From: a virus
Virus record (IMG/VR): IMGVR_UViG_3300025070_000024
Span: 16,917-80,916 of that record
DNA: 64,000 nt
Direction: 5' to 3' (one strand)
The notes beneath the pieces are model-generated. The model saw only the letters and a program-made list of their open reading frames with translations. It had not been told where the DNA came from and ran no database searches. The translations under genes and the position numbers were made by a program. Positions 36,400 through 42,598 of this stretch are shown here, piece by piece (positions within the stretch are counted from its first letter, which is position 1; the number at the start of each line of letters is the position of its first letter).

Positions 36400-36747
36400 C
36401 TAAGCTGGTACTTTGGAGTCTGAGAAGATGAACTTAAAGGTAATGGAGTCAAGATCAGAGGGGGGTTTAACAATAGGTATATAGCGGTAGACTCCTTTAG
36501 AATCCTTACCAATAATTTTCTTGTCCTTCAAGCTCTTTACGTAGTTGTTTAATACACTTACGCTTTTGAAGTTCATAGCATCAGAAACATACTTCCTAGA
36601 AGCCATGCTACATGCCACCTCTGGGTCGTACTCTATGAACAACACTAATGAGTCTAACTCCCGTGGAGTCAACCTCAAAATACCATTAAGTAATTCTAAG
36701 TAGTTCCTTAGAAAGTTCTTCTTACTTGTCCGAATACTCAGCTCCAT
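36400..36747 (-). CDS. Winged-helix-like phage protein
   Basis: This is a 115-residue protein beginning MELSIRTSKKNFLRNYLELL, with NGILRLTPRELDSLVLFIEY and then a segment SVLNNYVKSLKDKKIIGKDS that reads like the recognition helix and wing of a winged-helix domain. I associate similar short proteins with the terminase region of Bacteroidota phages, where they may regulate or help packaging. No catalytic residues are seen. It overlaps the upstream gene by 26 bases. Confidence 0.6.
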   Translation of the reverse strand: MELSIRTSKKNFLRNYLELLNGILRLTPRELDSLVLFIEYDPEVACSMASRKYVSDAMNFKSVSVLNNYVKSLKDKKIIGKDSKGVYRYIPIVKPPSDLDSITFKFIFSDSKVPA

Positions 36748-37030
36748 TTTGCTCTTGATATTTTGCTACTCTGTCAATCTTACGATTCAATCTCTTCTTG
36801 AACAGATTCCTCACATTCTTCAGTAGAAGAATACAACACTGGTTCTCGACAGAAAAGTTTTTCTTCTGTAGTTCATACAACCTGTCAATTAACATAGACA
36901 CTACCTCCTCATTGGTAGTTCCAGAGTTGTATGCAGATCCCTGCTTCTCAGTAAACCTTACAGTTTGATACTCAGTCTCAGACTTAAAATTATGTAGTCT
37001 GTATTCGATACCTGGCTTTACAACATCCAT
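36722..37030 (-). CDS. Candidate Acb2/Tad1-hairpin-like protein
   Basis: This 102-residue protein starts at ATG 37030 (MDVVKPGIEYRLHNF). The frame extends to a TTG at 37045, but ATG is preferred. The segment TTNEEVVSMLIDRLYELQ, then SVENQCCILLLKNVRNLF and a basic KKRLNRKIDRV, resembles the helical hairpin of the Acb2 family (TNEEV-LIDRL-ENxxAIxxL-KRxxxR). Acb2 proteins bind cyclic oligonucleotides and so block CBASS defence. Position next to the divergent start of transcription fits an early protein. Homology is judged by eye and is uncertain. Confidence 0.5.
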   Translation of the reverse strand: MDVVKPGIEYRLHNFKSETEYQTVRFTEKQGSAYNSGTTNEEVVSMLIDRLYELQKKNFSVENQCCILLLKNVRNLFKKRLNRKIDRVAKYQEQNGAEYSDK

Positions 37031-37118
37031 AGCAGTTCTGTTCAAGTATAAATATAAAACTTCTATATAATACTACCGCATTGCCTAGGGTCATGTCAGC
37101 TTAGTATAGAGGTTTCTA

Positions 37119-37268
37119 TTATTCTGTGTAAACAAGCTGCGCTATAGTATGGTCTACAAATTCGCCTGAATAGGTGTAAGCCAAAATCAACTCAGAGTCA
37201 TTAGGCAGAGTATACGCAACAAATATTGCCCCCTCTACCACAGCTATCCCCTCTAAAAATTTTAGCAT
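37119..37268 (-). CDS. Small hypothetical protein at the divergent junction
   Basis: This 49-residue frame begins MLKFLEGIAVVEGAIFVAYT and has hydrophobic strands followed by an acidic end. It is the first gene of the leftward block. A longer reading frame exists upstream, but it would run through the divergent region, so the ATG at 37268 is chosen. The sequence TATCTTTG, four bases before the ATG, fits a Bacteroidota -7 box. No family is recognised. Confidence 0.45.
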   Translation of the reverse strand: MLKFLEGIAVVEGAIFVAYTLPNDSELILAYTYSGEFVDHTIAQLVYTE

Positions 37269-37383
37269 GTTCCAAAGATATGAGTTTGAGTACCACCACG
37301 ATTTAACTCCCCCCACCAAAAACGGACAAGAACCACCCCCCTGCTCCGCCTGCAAAGGCAATGACAAACCCAAATTCAACAAC
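37269..37383. promoter_or_regulatory. Divergent promoter region between leftward and rightward blocks
   Basis: This 115-base gap separates the leftward structural block from the rightward early block, so promoters for at least one direction are expected. On the minus strand TATCTTTG fits the TAnnTTTG box, but no good -33 partner is at the right distance. A tract of C's lies near 37310-37345. No clear operator repeat is seen. A longer version of the rightward gene could start at 37267 and would cover this region. Confidence 0.35.
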
Positions 37384-37713
37384 ATGATTGAAATTAATTC
37401 TCTCAGAGCACAGCTCGTCAAAAAGATTGGCGATAACAAGAAGAATGGTCAGAAGTACAAGAAAAACGTTTTCGTTATTCATGCACCGAACCATCCTGCG
37501 CCGGAAGGACTATGCATTATCGATGCCTTTCATACCAAGGCTCTTTACCAAATGATTGGTGAGGCCAAGGTGGACAGGCTGAGACAAGGCGTAAACTTTC
37601 CTGCAGTGCAGCAGACGAATGATGGCGATTGGATGCGCATCACAGTGCGTCCGAAGGTTAACGACCCTAGAAAGTCGTACTTCGACATCACACCCTGCTC
37701 AGCTCCTAAGTGA
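37384..37713 (+). CDS. First early gene, hypothetical protein
   Basis: This 109-residue protein begins MIEINSLRAQLVKKIGDNKK. The central block VFVIHAPNHPAPEGLCIID and the C-terminal MRITVRPKVNDPRKSYFDI suggest an alpha/beta fold. The frame can extend upstream to 37267 with a CSAC motif, but that part lies in the divergent region, so the internal ATG is preferred. A G/C-rich hairpin follows the stop. No family is recognised. Confidence 0.5.
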   Translation: MIEINSLRAQLVKKIGDNKKNGQKYKKNVFVIHAPNHPAPEGLCIIDAFHTKALYQMIGEAKVDRLRQGVNFPAVQQTNDGDWMRITVRPKVNDPRKSYFDITPCSAPK

Positions 37714-37717
37714 TTAC

Positions 37718-37737
37718 GGGGGGCTAACAACCCCCTT
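37718..37737 (+). terminator. Possible terminator hairpin
   Basis: A five-base G run (37719-37723) pairs with a five-base C run (37731-37735) over a CTAACAA loop. The sequence after it (TTAAC) is a poor U tract. It lies five bases after the stop of the first early gene, so it may weaken read-through. Confidence 0.4.
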
Positions 37738-37762
37738 AACGCATCACTATCATCAGCACGAC

Positions 37763-37804
37763 AACACTGCATGCATTCTCATACCAGGGAGTGTGTGCAG
37801 TGTT
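37763..37804. repeat. Inverted repeat in early-block leader
   Basis: AACACTGCA (37763-37771) is the reverse complement of TGCAGTGTT (37796-37804), a nine-pair stem with a 24-base loop. It lies about 65 bases upstream of the next gene (37869) in a 155-base non-coding gap. It could be an operator for a dimeric regulator or an RNA stem. The rest of the gap shows no further clear signal. Confidence 0.45.
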
Positions 37805-37868
37805 TTCAATGAATTTGGGTATTCAACACGACAAAACTTTCATTGATATAAACTTTACAACTACTCTC

Positions 37869-38090
37869 ATGAACATTGAAGCAAGACAAAAACGTGAAGA
37901 GCTATGCTCTACATTACAGCAACAGCATACCACAGCATGGAATGAGTACCACATGTTGGTGCAAGATCTAAAGCAGCACATCCCTTCAGATAAGCAGGAT
38001 GAGGTTATGACTATCGTGAAGCGCATGTGTGATGCACACGGCAAAGTCATGGTAGCTAACCATCGCTACGAGGAAACAATGAAATCTTGA
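37869..38090 (+). CDS. Small coiled-coil protein
   Basis: This is a 73-residue protein beginning MNIEARQKREELCSTLQQQH, predicted all helical with heptad character. The frame extends upstream, but the ATG at 37869 is preferred since the earlier part lies over the inverted repeat. No family is recognised. It precedes the RNA-repair-type pair and may belong to the same transcript. Confidence 0.5.
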   Translation: MNIEARQKREELCSTLQQQHTTAWNEYHMLVQDLKQHIPSDKQDEVMTIVKRMCDAHGKVMVANHRYEETMKS

Positions 38091-38107
38091 ACACAACAAG
38101 CAAGACA

Positions 38108-38698
38108 ATGGGTATAGTATACTTAGGGATATTCCTACCACAGAAATCTATTGACCAGCTATTGGTTCCAATAGACACAAACATCAAGCATCCACACATT
38201 ACCATGAAGTACTATGGTACATGGAATCTTGATAGGCTATCTGAAGAAGATCACAGTAAAGTAGGAATACATACTGAGATACATCCTTGGGCTATGATTA
38301 CCTCTAAGGATATTGATGTCCTTATATGTAGAAGGAGTCATGAAGGGATGGGTGATATGCCGCATGTCACTCTGCGGGCGTCTAATGGTGCTTTGCCTGT
38401 GAACTCTAACAAGTACACAGAAGCATACACTAAGATATTCAAGGCTAGGGTATTCGACTCTAGTCCTCTTGGTGATGCTCAATACGAAGCCCTAGACTTC
38501 TTTGCCAAAGAGCATCCAGATGCTAAAATCTTCAAGTATGGTACTATTTCACCCATTGCCGCAAGGTGGGGTGTATATACTAGCGAAGGTGTTAAGTATC
38601 AACTGCCATCTAAAAGACTGCCAGGCCCAGATACAATAAGTATCCACCATCCAGACAACTGGAGGTGTATCGAGCCTGAGTATGATGCATATGACTAA
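38108..38698 (+). CDS. 2H phosphoesterase-like protein
   Basis: This is a 196-residue protein. Two H-x-T motifs, HITM (in KHPHITMKYYG, residues about 28-36) and HVTL (in MPHVTLRASNGALPVNSN, about 101-118), are spaced as in the 2H phosphoesterase superfamily. The second block with PVNSN resembles cyclic-phosphodiesterase domains that open 2',3'-cyclic phosphates at RNA ends. Two genes downstream lies a polynucleotide kinase-like gene, which supports RNA end-healing. Alternatively it could act on cyclic nucleotides, as the anti-CBASS protein Acb1 does. ATG 38108 is chosen over an upstream TTG. Confidence 0.65.
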   Translation: MGIVYLGIFLPQKSIDQLLVPIDTNIKHPHITMKYYGTWNLDRLSEEDHSKVGIHTEIHPWAMITSKDIDVLICRRSHEGMGDMPHVTLRASNGALPVNSNKYTEAYTKIFKARVFDSSPLGDAQYEALDFFAKEHPDAKIFKYGTISPIAARWGVYTSEGVKYQLPSKRLPGPDTISIHHPDNWRCIEPEYDAYD

Positions 38699-38702
38699 TA
38701 AC

Positions 38703-38912
38703 ATGATTATGAAGAACAACGCTATTCTTACAGCACTAGTCTCTTTTATTACATGTATCTATACATGTACCATTGGACTACTCGTAGGTCTCATCAACTC
38801 TGATGACCTACATCCTGACCCCAACGCAACACTTCTATTGGCTCTCATTGGAGGGCTAATAGTTGTGTGCCTATGGATTGCTTTAGCATCTGCCAACAAC
38901 AAAGAATCTTAA
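38703..38912 (+). CDS. Small two-helix membrane protein
   Basis: This is a 69-residue protein with two hydrophobic helices (ILTALVSFITCIYTCTIGL and LLLALIGGLIVVCLWIAL) around a short acidic loop (NSDDLHPDPN). Several ATGs lie near the start (38682, 38691, 38703), and the last one after the upstream stop is used. It would sit in the host inner membrane. It lies between the 2H and kinase genes, so it is part of the same transcript. The function is unknown. Confidence 0.55.
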   Translation: MIMKNNAILTALVSFITCIYTCTIGLLVGLINSDDLHPDPNATLLLALIGGLIVVCLWIALASANNKES

Positions 38913-38914
38913 TC

Positions 38915-39583
38915 ATGTTAATACATCAAGTAATTATCTTACGAGGTCTGCCCGGTGCCGGTAAAACTACCGTGGCTTCTACCTTAGCATTAGCGTCACG
39001 TGGTACAATATGCTCTGCTGACCAATACATGGTTGACAGCAATGGCGAGTACCACTTCGACCCAAAGCGACTGAAAGATTGTCATAACCTCTGCTTCGAT
39101 AAATTCTGCAAAGAGTTAACCAATGCAGTTCAAGACAAGCATTACGACCTTCGTAATCAGGCGTACACTATCATTGTAGATAACACCAACACTCAGTATT
39201 GGGAGTTCCAGAAGTATATCAACAAAGTAGCGAACGTGAATCTTCTGCTGAAAGAACTCGGCTCTAGCGACAAATTCATTGTTACTCAGCTCATCGTCGA
39301 GAATCCATCAGGATTTCAGTCTACACATGATGTTCCTAGTGCTACTATCGCCGCGATGAAAGACCGGTTTGAGGTTTATTTAGGTCCAGACCATCAGCTT
39401 AGTGACTGTCAGGAAGAACAGGTTCAAGAACATCCACCTTACGAAGAAGACGAGTGTGTAGGGTGTGGCAATTTGTATGATGTCAATGACCCACATTGTG
39501 AATGCACTGATCGCGAGGAGCAAGCTCAGGCTATGATGACCGAAGACATGCAAGATTCTATAGACCCTGACTATGATGAATAA
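38915..39583 (+). CDS. AAA_33-type polynucleotide kinase-like protein with zinc ribbon
   Basis: This is a 222-residue protein. The P-loop GLPGAGKTT is at residues 11-19, then CSADQYMVDSNGEYHFDPKR (about 34-53), and IIVDNTNTQYWEF (about 88-100). This order matches the AAA_33 / N4BP2-like kinases that phosphorylate 5'-OH ends of RNA or DNA. A C-terminal CVGCGNLYDVNDPHCEC cluster forms a putative zinc ribbon. With the 2H protein it could restore broken RNA ends, the 2H protein opening the cyclic phosphate and this kinase adding the 5'-phosphate. No ligase is visible in the window. Other nucleotide kinase roles are possible. Confidence 0.7.
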   Translation: MLIHQVIILRGLPGAGKTTVASTLALASRGTICSADQYMVDSNGEYHFDPKRLKDCHNLCFDKFCKELTNAVQDKHYDLRNQAYTIIVDNTNTQYWEFQKYINKVANVNLLLKELGSSDKFIVTQLIVENPSGFQSTHDVPSATIAAMKDRFEVYLGPDHQLSDCQEEQVQEHPPYEEDECVGCGNLYDVNDPHCECTDREEQAQAMMTEDMQDSIDPDYDE

Positions 39584-39596
39584 GACTCTAACTAAA

Positions 39597-39893
39597 ATGA
39601 GTAGTAGACAGATTCAACACATCTTACGTGATGAGCTTAGGAATCAAAAGCTCAAGCACAGGTCTATGGCATATTTAGCTGACCGGCATCTGTCAGAACT
39701 AAAGAAGTATGCAGCCCTTAAAAACTTTGAGCAAATAGATATTCAATCTCGTTTGCACTCTGAATTTTGCCGAGAGCAACATATATCTAGTGTTGAAATC
39801 ACGCGTTTAGAGAAAGAGCTGAAATATCAGCAACCTGCACCCAACAGAGTTGCTAAGTTTGTGATGAAACTTAAGATGAGGTTTAACCTATAA
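39597..39893 (+). CDS. Small helical hypothetical protein
   Basis: This 98-residue protein beginning MSSRQIQHILRDELRNQKLK is helical and basic with coiled-coil character and a final FVMKLKMRFNL. A longer start at 39573 overlaps the kinase end, and the later ATG is used. It is the last gene before a long non-coding stretch. No family is recognised. Confidence 0.5.
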   Translation: MSSRQIQHILRDELRNQKLKHRSMAYLADRHLSELKKYAALKNFEQIDIQSRLHSEFCREQHISSVEITRLEKELKYQQPAPNRVAKFVMKLKMRFNL

Positions 39894-39930
39894 CATTGTA
39901 TGATGCCTTGCCTAGGCACCTCAATCTTAA

Positions 39931-40144
39931 GTAACACGGGGTTTGACTGTGCCTTGTTACCCAATTCAGTTACTATCTAAAAGTCCTACGCTAATCAATC
40001 GTAGGCATTATTTATCAGTCAAGCAATAGTGTACGTGTTACCGCTTGATGTATAGACCACGTACCTGTCCCAGCTTGGACAGCTTAGTCATAGTTAGAGG
40101 GGGTGTAGCTGTTAGTGACGACTACGGTCTCAGTACACCCCTTC
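39931..40144 (+). ncRNA. Multi-stem structured RNA element with possible pseudoknot
   Basis: Together with the tRNA-like fold this fills the 368-base gap between 39894 and 40261. Stems seen are GTAACA/TGTTAC (39931-39936 and 39955-39960), CCTACG/CGTAGG (39985-39990 and 40000-40005), CTGTCC/GGACAG (40065-40070 and 40077-40082) and an 11-pair stem 40097-40107 with 40134-40144. Two more stems interleave: TCAAGC/GCTTGA (40019-40024 with 40043-40048) and GTACGTG/CACGTAC (40031-40037 with 40058-40064). That is the order of an H-type pseudoknot or a two-state switch. No open frame covers the region convincingly. It could be a leader of the 40262 gene or an independent RNA. Confidence 0.5.
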
Positions 40145-40150
40145 CATTTC

Positions 40151-40232
40151 AGCACAGTCAGGTTTGATAAGCATTTCATTTCATCAGAATGGATTACAAA
40201 ATGCTTATGTGGTTCAATTCCACACTGTGCTC
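40151..40232 (+). ncRNA. tRNA-like structure (non-canonical)
   Basis: A seven-pair acceptor stem AGCACAG/CTGTGCT joins 40151-40157 with 40225-40231. A perfect T arm, TGTGG-TTCAATT-CCACA, covers 40208-40224. Where D and anticodon arms should be, there is no D stem. Instead a nine-pair stem TAAGCATTT/AAATGCTTA (40168-40176 with 40199-40207) carries a shorter inner stem CATT/AATG and a seven-base loop. This resembles the tRNA-like end of tmRNA more than a tRNA. A strongly decayed tRNA (possible anticodon loops ATCAGAA or TCATCAG) is the alternative. CCA is not encoded. Confidence 0.5.
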
Positions 40233-40261
40233 AATCAACTAAAACATCGAATACACACAAG

Positions 40262-40777
40262 ATGGATATCAGCAAAACAAAGTTCATTAAGAACCTAGTG
40301 TTCAAACAGAGAAGCTACATCGAAGGAGGCAAAGTGTCTTACGGTGACAACCAGAGACACATCAACTATCAAGCTTGGCTTCACCTTCCAAACAAGTACA
40401 AGCTCTCAATTATCACTGGCCCTGTTGGGACAGGACTAAAATCTGTTCCTAACGTCTATGAAATTGGGTTCTTCTCTTCACTTCATGGAGAGATGATTAA
40501 GGCACACAAAGAGGTGTACTGTTTCACCAACAAAGAAGGTGTAGAGAAGGAAGTTATTGACTACGATAGCACTGCTGGCTACTTCACTCTTGAAGGGCTT
40601 GAAGAATACCTCGTAGAGATTAGTGGGCGTCCAACTCGTACCATCGAAATGGAGATCGAAGAGGGTTACCTCTGTTCAGTACATAAGACAGAGTTAGAAT
40701 ACTCTACCAATAGCCAAGTAATGGAACGCGTGTGTCCTAAATGCGAACCTGGACTCTTTAAATCTGAAGCCGAGTAA
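40262..40777 (+). CDS. Hypothetical protein with C-terminal zinc-ribbon-like motif
   Basis: This is a 171-residue protein. The ATG at 40262 (MDISKTKFIKNLVFKQRSYI) is preferred over an upstream GTG inside the structured region. The middle has mixed alpha/beta sequence. The C-terminus has a C-x2-H and C-x2-C pair (CSVHKTELE and RVCPKCEPG), a likely zinc ribbon. The long structured region directly upstream may control its expression. No family is recognised. Confidence 0.55.
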   Translation: MDISKTKFIKNLVFKQRSYIEGGKVSYGDNQRHINYQAWLHLPNKYKLSIITGPVGTGLKSVPNVYEIGFFSSLHGEMIKAHKEVYCFTNKEGVEKEVIDYDSTAGYFTLEGLEEYLVEISGRPTRTIEMEIEEGYLCSVHKTELEYSTNSQVMERVCPKCEPGLFKSEAE

Positions 40778-40779
40778 TC

Positions 40780-41244
40780 ATGAAAACTATTAAAGAAGAT
40801 ATCTTTTTAGGATGGACAGCAGGTGAACTAGCTATAACATACAAAAGGGCAGCGCTAGATGGACCAACCATCAAAGCACCTGAGCATACTATCAAACTAC
40901 TACGTAGATGCTACTCAGATACTATTGAGATACGTGAGTCAGCTATATGCATAGGTATATCCCGCGCTAATAGAATACGCTCAGTATTTATAGTAGGGGA
41001 AGGCGGTACAGCCGGATGCGTGATTGACCCTAAGCTAGTATTCAGCAGACTGCTGCTAGAAAACTGCTCTGCCTTTATCTTATCTCACAACCATCCTAGT
41101 GGCAACACAAACCCTAGTATGGCAGATAAGAAATTGACACGTGATTTTCGAGCTTGTGGTAAAGTACTCGACATACCCTTGCTCGACCACATAATAGTCA
41201 CCGACAACTCACACTTCTCGTTTGCTACACACGATATGCTATAA
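40780..41244 (+). CDS. RadC-like JAB/MPN-domain protein
   Basis: This is a 154-residue protein. The JAMM metal motif is intact: SHNHPSGNTNPSMADKKLT, with H104, H106 and the D about ten residues on. It is followed by the family's FRACGKVLDIPLLDHIIV segment. This is the RadC/DUF2466 C-terminal domain without the N-terminal helix-hairpin-helix part. RadC-type proteins are often found on mobile elements and phages. The exact activity (isopeptidase, nuclease or other metalloenzyme) is unsettled. The start is one base after the upstream TAA. Confidence 0.8.
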   Translation: MKTIKEDIFLGWTAGELAITYKRAALDGPTIKAPEHTIKLLRRCYSDTIEIRESAICIGISRANRIRSVFIVGEGGTAGCVIDPKLVFSRLLLENCSAFILSHNHPSGNTNPSMADKKLTRDFRACGKVLDIPLLDHIIVTDNSHFSFATHDML

Positions 41245-41254
41245 CACTATCATC

Positions 41255-41518
41255 ATGCCGCATCCTAAACTCACTCCGACACTCAAGTCCAAGTATCAAA
41301 ACAAATGGTACAAGGCCTTAGTAGACAAGATCCAAAAGGATCCCAATGTTCCAGATTGCGAAAGAGTTCAACTCAAACAAGGGTATATATTCATTTCTCG
41401 TGCTGTAGAACTTGTATTCGAGCACAGCGCAGAAGCACATGCTCTTCTACTAGAACTAAATGAACAGGAACACCTGGATACAGATCCAGATGCTACTCGT
41501 CTTTTTGATCCGCAATAA
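41255..41518 (+). CDS. Small hypothetical protein
   Basis: This is an 87-residue protein beginning MPHPKLTPTLKSKYQNKWYK, helical with an acidic C-terminal part (LNEQEHLDTDPDATRLF). The ATG at 41255 is used because the longer frame overlaps the radC-like end. Its 3' end overlaps the end of a convergent minus-strand gene by 26 bases. No family is recognised. Confidence 0.5.
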   Translation: MPHPKLTPTLKSKYQNKWYKALVDKIQKDPNVPDCERVQLKQGYIFISRAVELVFEHSAEAHALLLELNEQEHLDTDPDATRLFDPQ

Positions 41519-41669
41519 CTCTATTTCGGAGATACGCTAGTTCTTGATGAAGCTCTCCTATCATTTGTATGAGCTTTAAGTTTTGCTGACGCAACTCATC
41601 TATTGTTGATTCCAAATGCTGGATTCTATCCATCATTTTCAGTATAAGTTTCGTCTTCTTAAACATCAT
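41493..41669 (-). CDS. Small minus-strand leucine-zipper-like protein
   Basis: This is a 58-residue frame starting MMFKKTKLILKMMDRIQHLE. It continues with a clean heptad pattern (STIDELRQQNLKLIQMIGEL) to the TAG at 41493. It fills a 190-base gap on the opposite strand from all neighbours. On the minus strand TATTTTTG lies 13 bases before the ATG and fits the -7 consensus. It could be a small regulator or an inhibitor that pairs with another coiled coil. It was too short to show up as a typical gene call. Confidence 0.5.
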   Translation of the reverse strand: MMFKKTKLILKMMDRIQHLESTIDELRQQNLKLIQMIGELHQELAYLRNRVIADQKDE

Positions 41670-41708
41670 TGCAGAGTATTCTCAAAAATACGATAATTAT
41701 AGTAAACT

Positions 41709-41999
41709 ATGACGTCTATACTTCAAACAGCTGAGCGCAAACACATGCATTCTATTGTTCAATCATATGAATCTATCAGAATAAACTTAATATTAGTTTA
41801 CCTCTTGATTTTTCTGTGTCTACTTTCTATGTGCCTGTTTGCCCTTATAAGCAAATCATACACTGCAGATCTGTGTATACAATTCGTACACTCCCTAGGT
41901 TTTTTGTATATTGGTATTCGGTATGCTCATACCCGCATACTGCTGAAAAAAGCAAAAGAACAATATGACGTTGCCTTCGAAACCAGAGGTGTCCTCTGA
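41709..41999 (+). CDS. Small two-helix membrane protein
   Basis: This is a 96-residue protein with two membrane helices (about 26-48, LILVYLLIFLCLLSMCLFAL, and 58-72) and a charged C-terminal tail. The start is divergent from the minus-strand zipper gene across a 39-base A/T-rich gap. It would sit in the inner membrane. Candidate roles are superinfection exclusion or host takeover, but nothing in the sequence decides. Confidence 0.55.
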   Translation: MTSILQTAERKHMHSIVQSYESIRINLILVYLLIFLCLLSMCLFALISKSYTADLCIQFVHSLGFLYIGIRYAHTRILLKKAKEQYDVAFETRGVL

Positions 42000-42132
42000 A
42001 CCAGTACGAATTTATACTTACTTCCGCAGCGGAGTAGAATTGATTAGCCCCTCTCTGAATATTTCTTTATCCAGGAATGATGGGCATCAACAAGTAACTT
42101 ACATAGAGTACAACTATGATGAACCCTCCTGA
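41965..42132 (+). CDS. Small hypothetical protein bridging two genes
   Basis: This is a 55-residue frame. It starts within the 3' end of the membrane protein gene (ATG 41965) and ends within the start of the next gene. It begins MTLPSKPEVSSEPVRIYTYF and is beta-like. It fills a 116-base gap. The overlaps of 35 and 17 bases are larger than usual here, which lowers confidence. Confidence 0.45.
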   Translation: MTLPSKPEVSSEPVRIYTYFRSGVELISPSLNISLSRNDGHQQVTYIEYNYDEPS

Positions 42133-42388
42133 TGACCCAGAGCTTAAGCTCTATAGTGGCGACGTATTTTTAACGATATGCGTTGTACACACAAAGACAG
42201 AAGCTTCTTCTATAGAAGAACTAGAGCAAGACACTCTAAAAGCTGTCAGACGTTTGCTTTCTCCTGATAGTTCAGAGATTGCTAGCATCAACATAGAGTT
42301 AGAAGACTCTGATTTAATGCAAGTCAATCGCGAGCCAGACTGGTGGGATAAAGTTGATGAGGCTAGGGATCATCTTAAAAATAAATAA
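42116..42388 (+). CDS. Small acidic hypothetical protein
   Basis: This is a 90-residue acidic protein beginning MMNPPDDPELKLYSGDVFLT. It has a helix rich in E and L (SSIEELEQDTLKAVRRLL) and an acidic second half, and may be a single alpha/beta domain. No family is recognised. It is followed five bases later by another small gene. Confidence 0.5.
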   Translation: MMNPPDDPELKLYSGDVFLTICVVHTKTEASSIEELEQDTLKAVRRLLSPDSSEIASINIELEDSDLMQVNREPDWWDKVDEARDHLKNK

Positions 42389-42393
42389 TCTAA

Positions 42394-42588
42394 ATGGCTA
42401 CGATTTTTGAAAATGTATTCAAATGTGTAGTAGTGCGAGACAAACAATATCGCACTGCTTTCTATTCTCACACAGCAGAACTAGCTAAGCGAGAAGCACG
42501 TATTTATGTACGTGCAAACAAAGACAAAAACATTACTTATGAAATCACACAGCCTGTACAGGTATTTGTGAATAGGCCATATATCTAA
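42394..42588 (+). CDS. Small basic hypothetical protein
   Basis: This is a 64-residue protein beginning MATIFENVFKCVVVRDKQYR. It has alternating strands and a central helix (AELAKREARIYVRANKD), as in a small beta-alpha-beta fold. It is the last plus-strand gene before a terminator and a convergent minus-strand gene. No family is recognised. Confidence 0.5.
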   Translation: MATIFENVFKCVVVRDKQYRTAFYSHTAELAKREARIYVRANKDKNITYEITQPVQVFVNRPYI

Positions 42589-42598
42589 TATCTATATG

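Noticed and set aside
38108-38698. Firm assignment of the 2H protein as Acb1 (anti-CBASS)
   Set aside because: The second HxT block with PVNSN and the nearby kinase fit RNA cyclic phosphodiesterases better. Acb1 is kept only as an alternative.
40151-40232. Normal tRNA or complete tmRNA
   Set aside because: No D stem, no well-formed canonical anticodon arm and no tmRNA reading frame are present. Only acceptor and T arm are canonical.
40115-40261. GTG-started N-terminal extension of the 40262 gene
   Set aside because: It would place coding sequence across the tRNA-like fold and the 11-pair stem. The ATG at 40262 gives a protein start like the other genes here.
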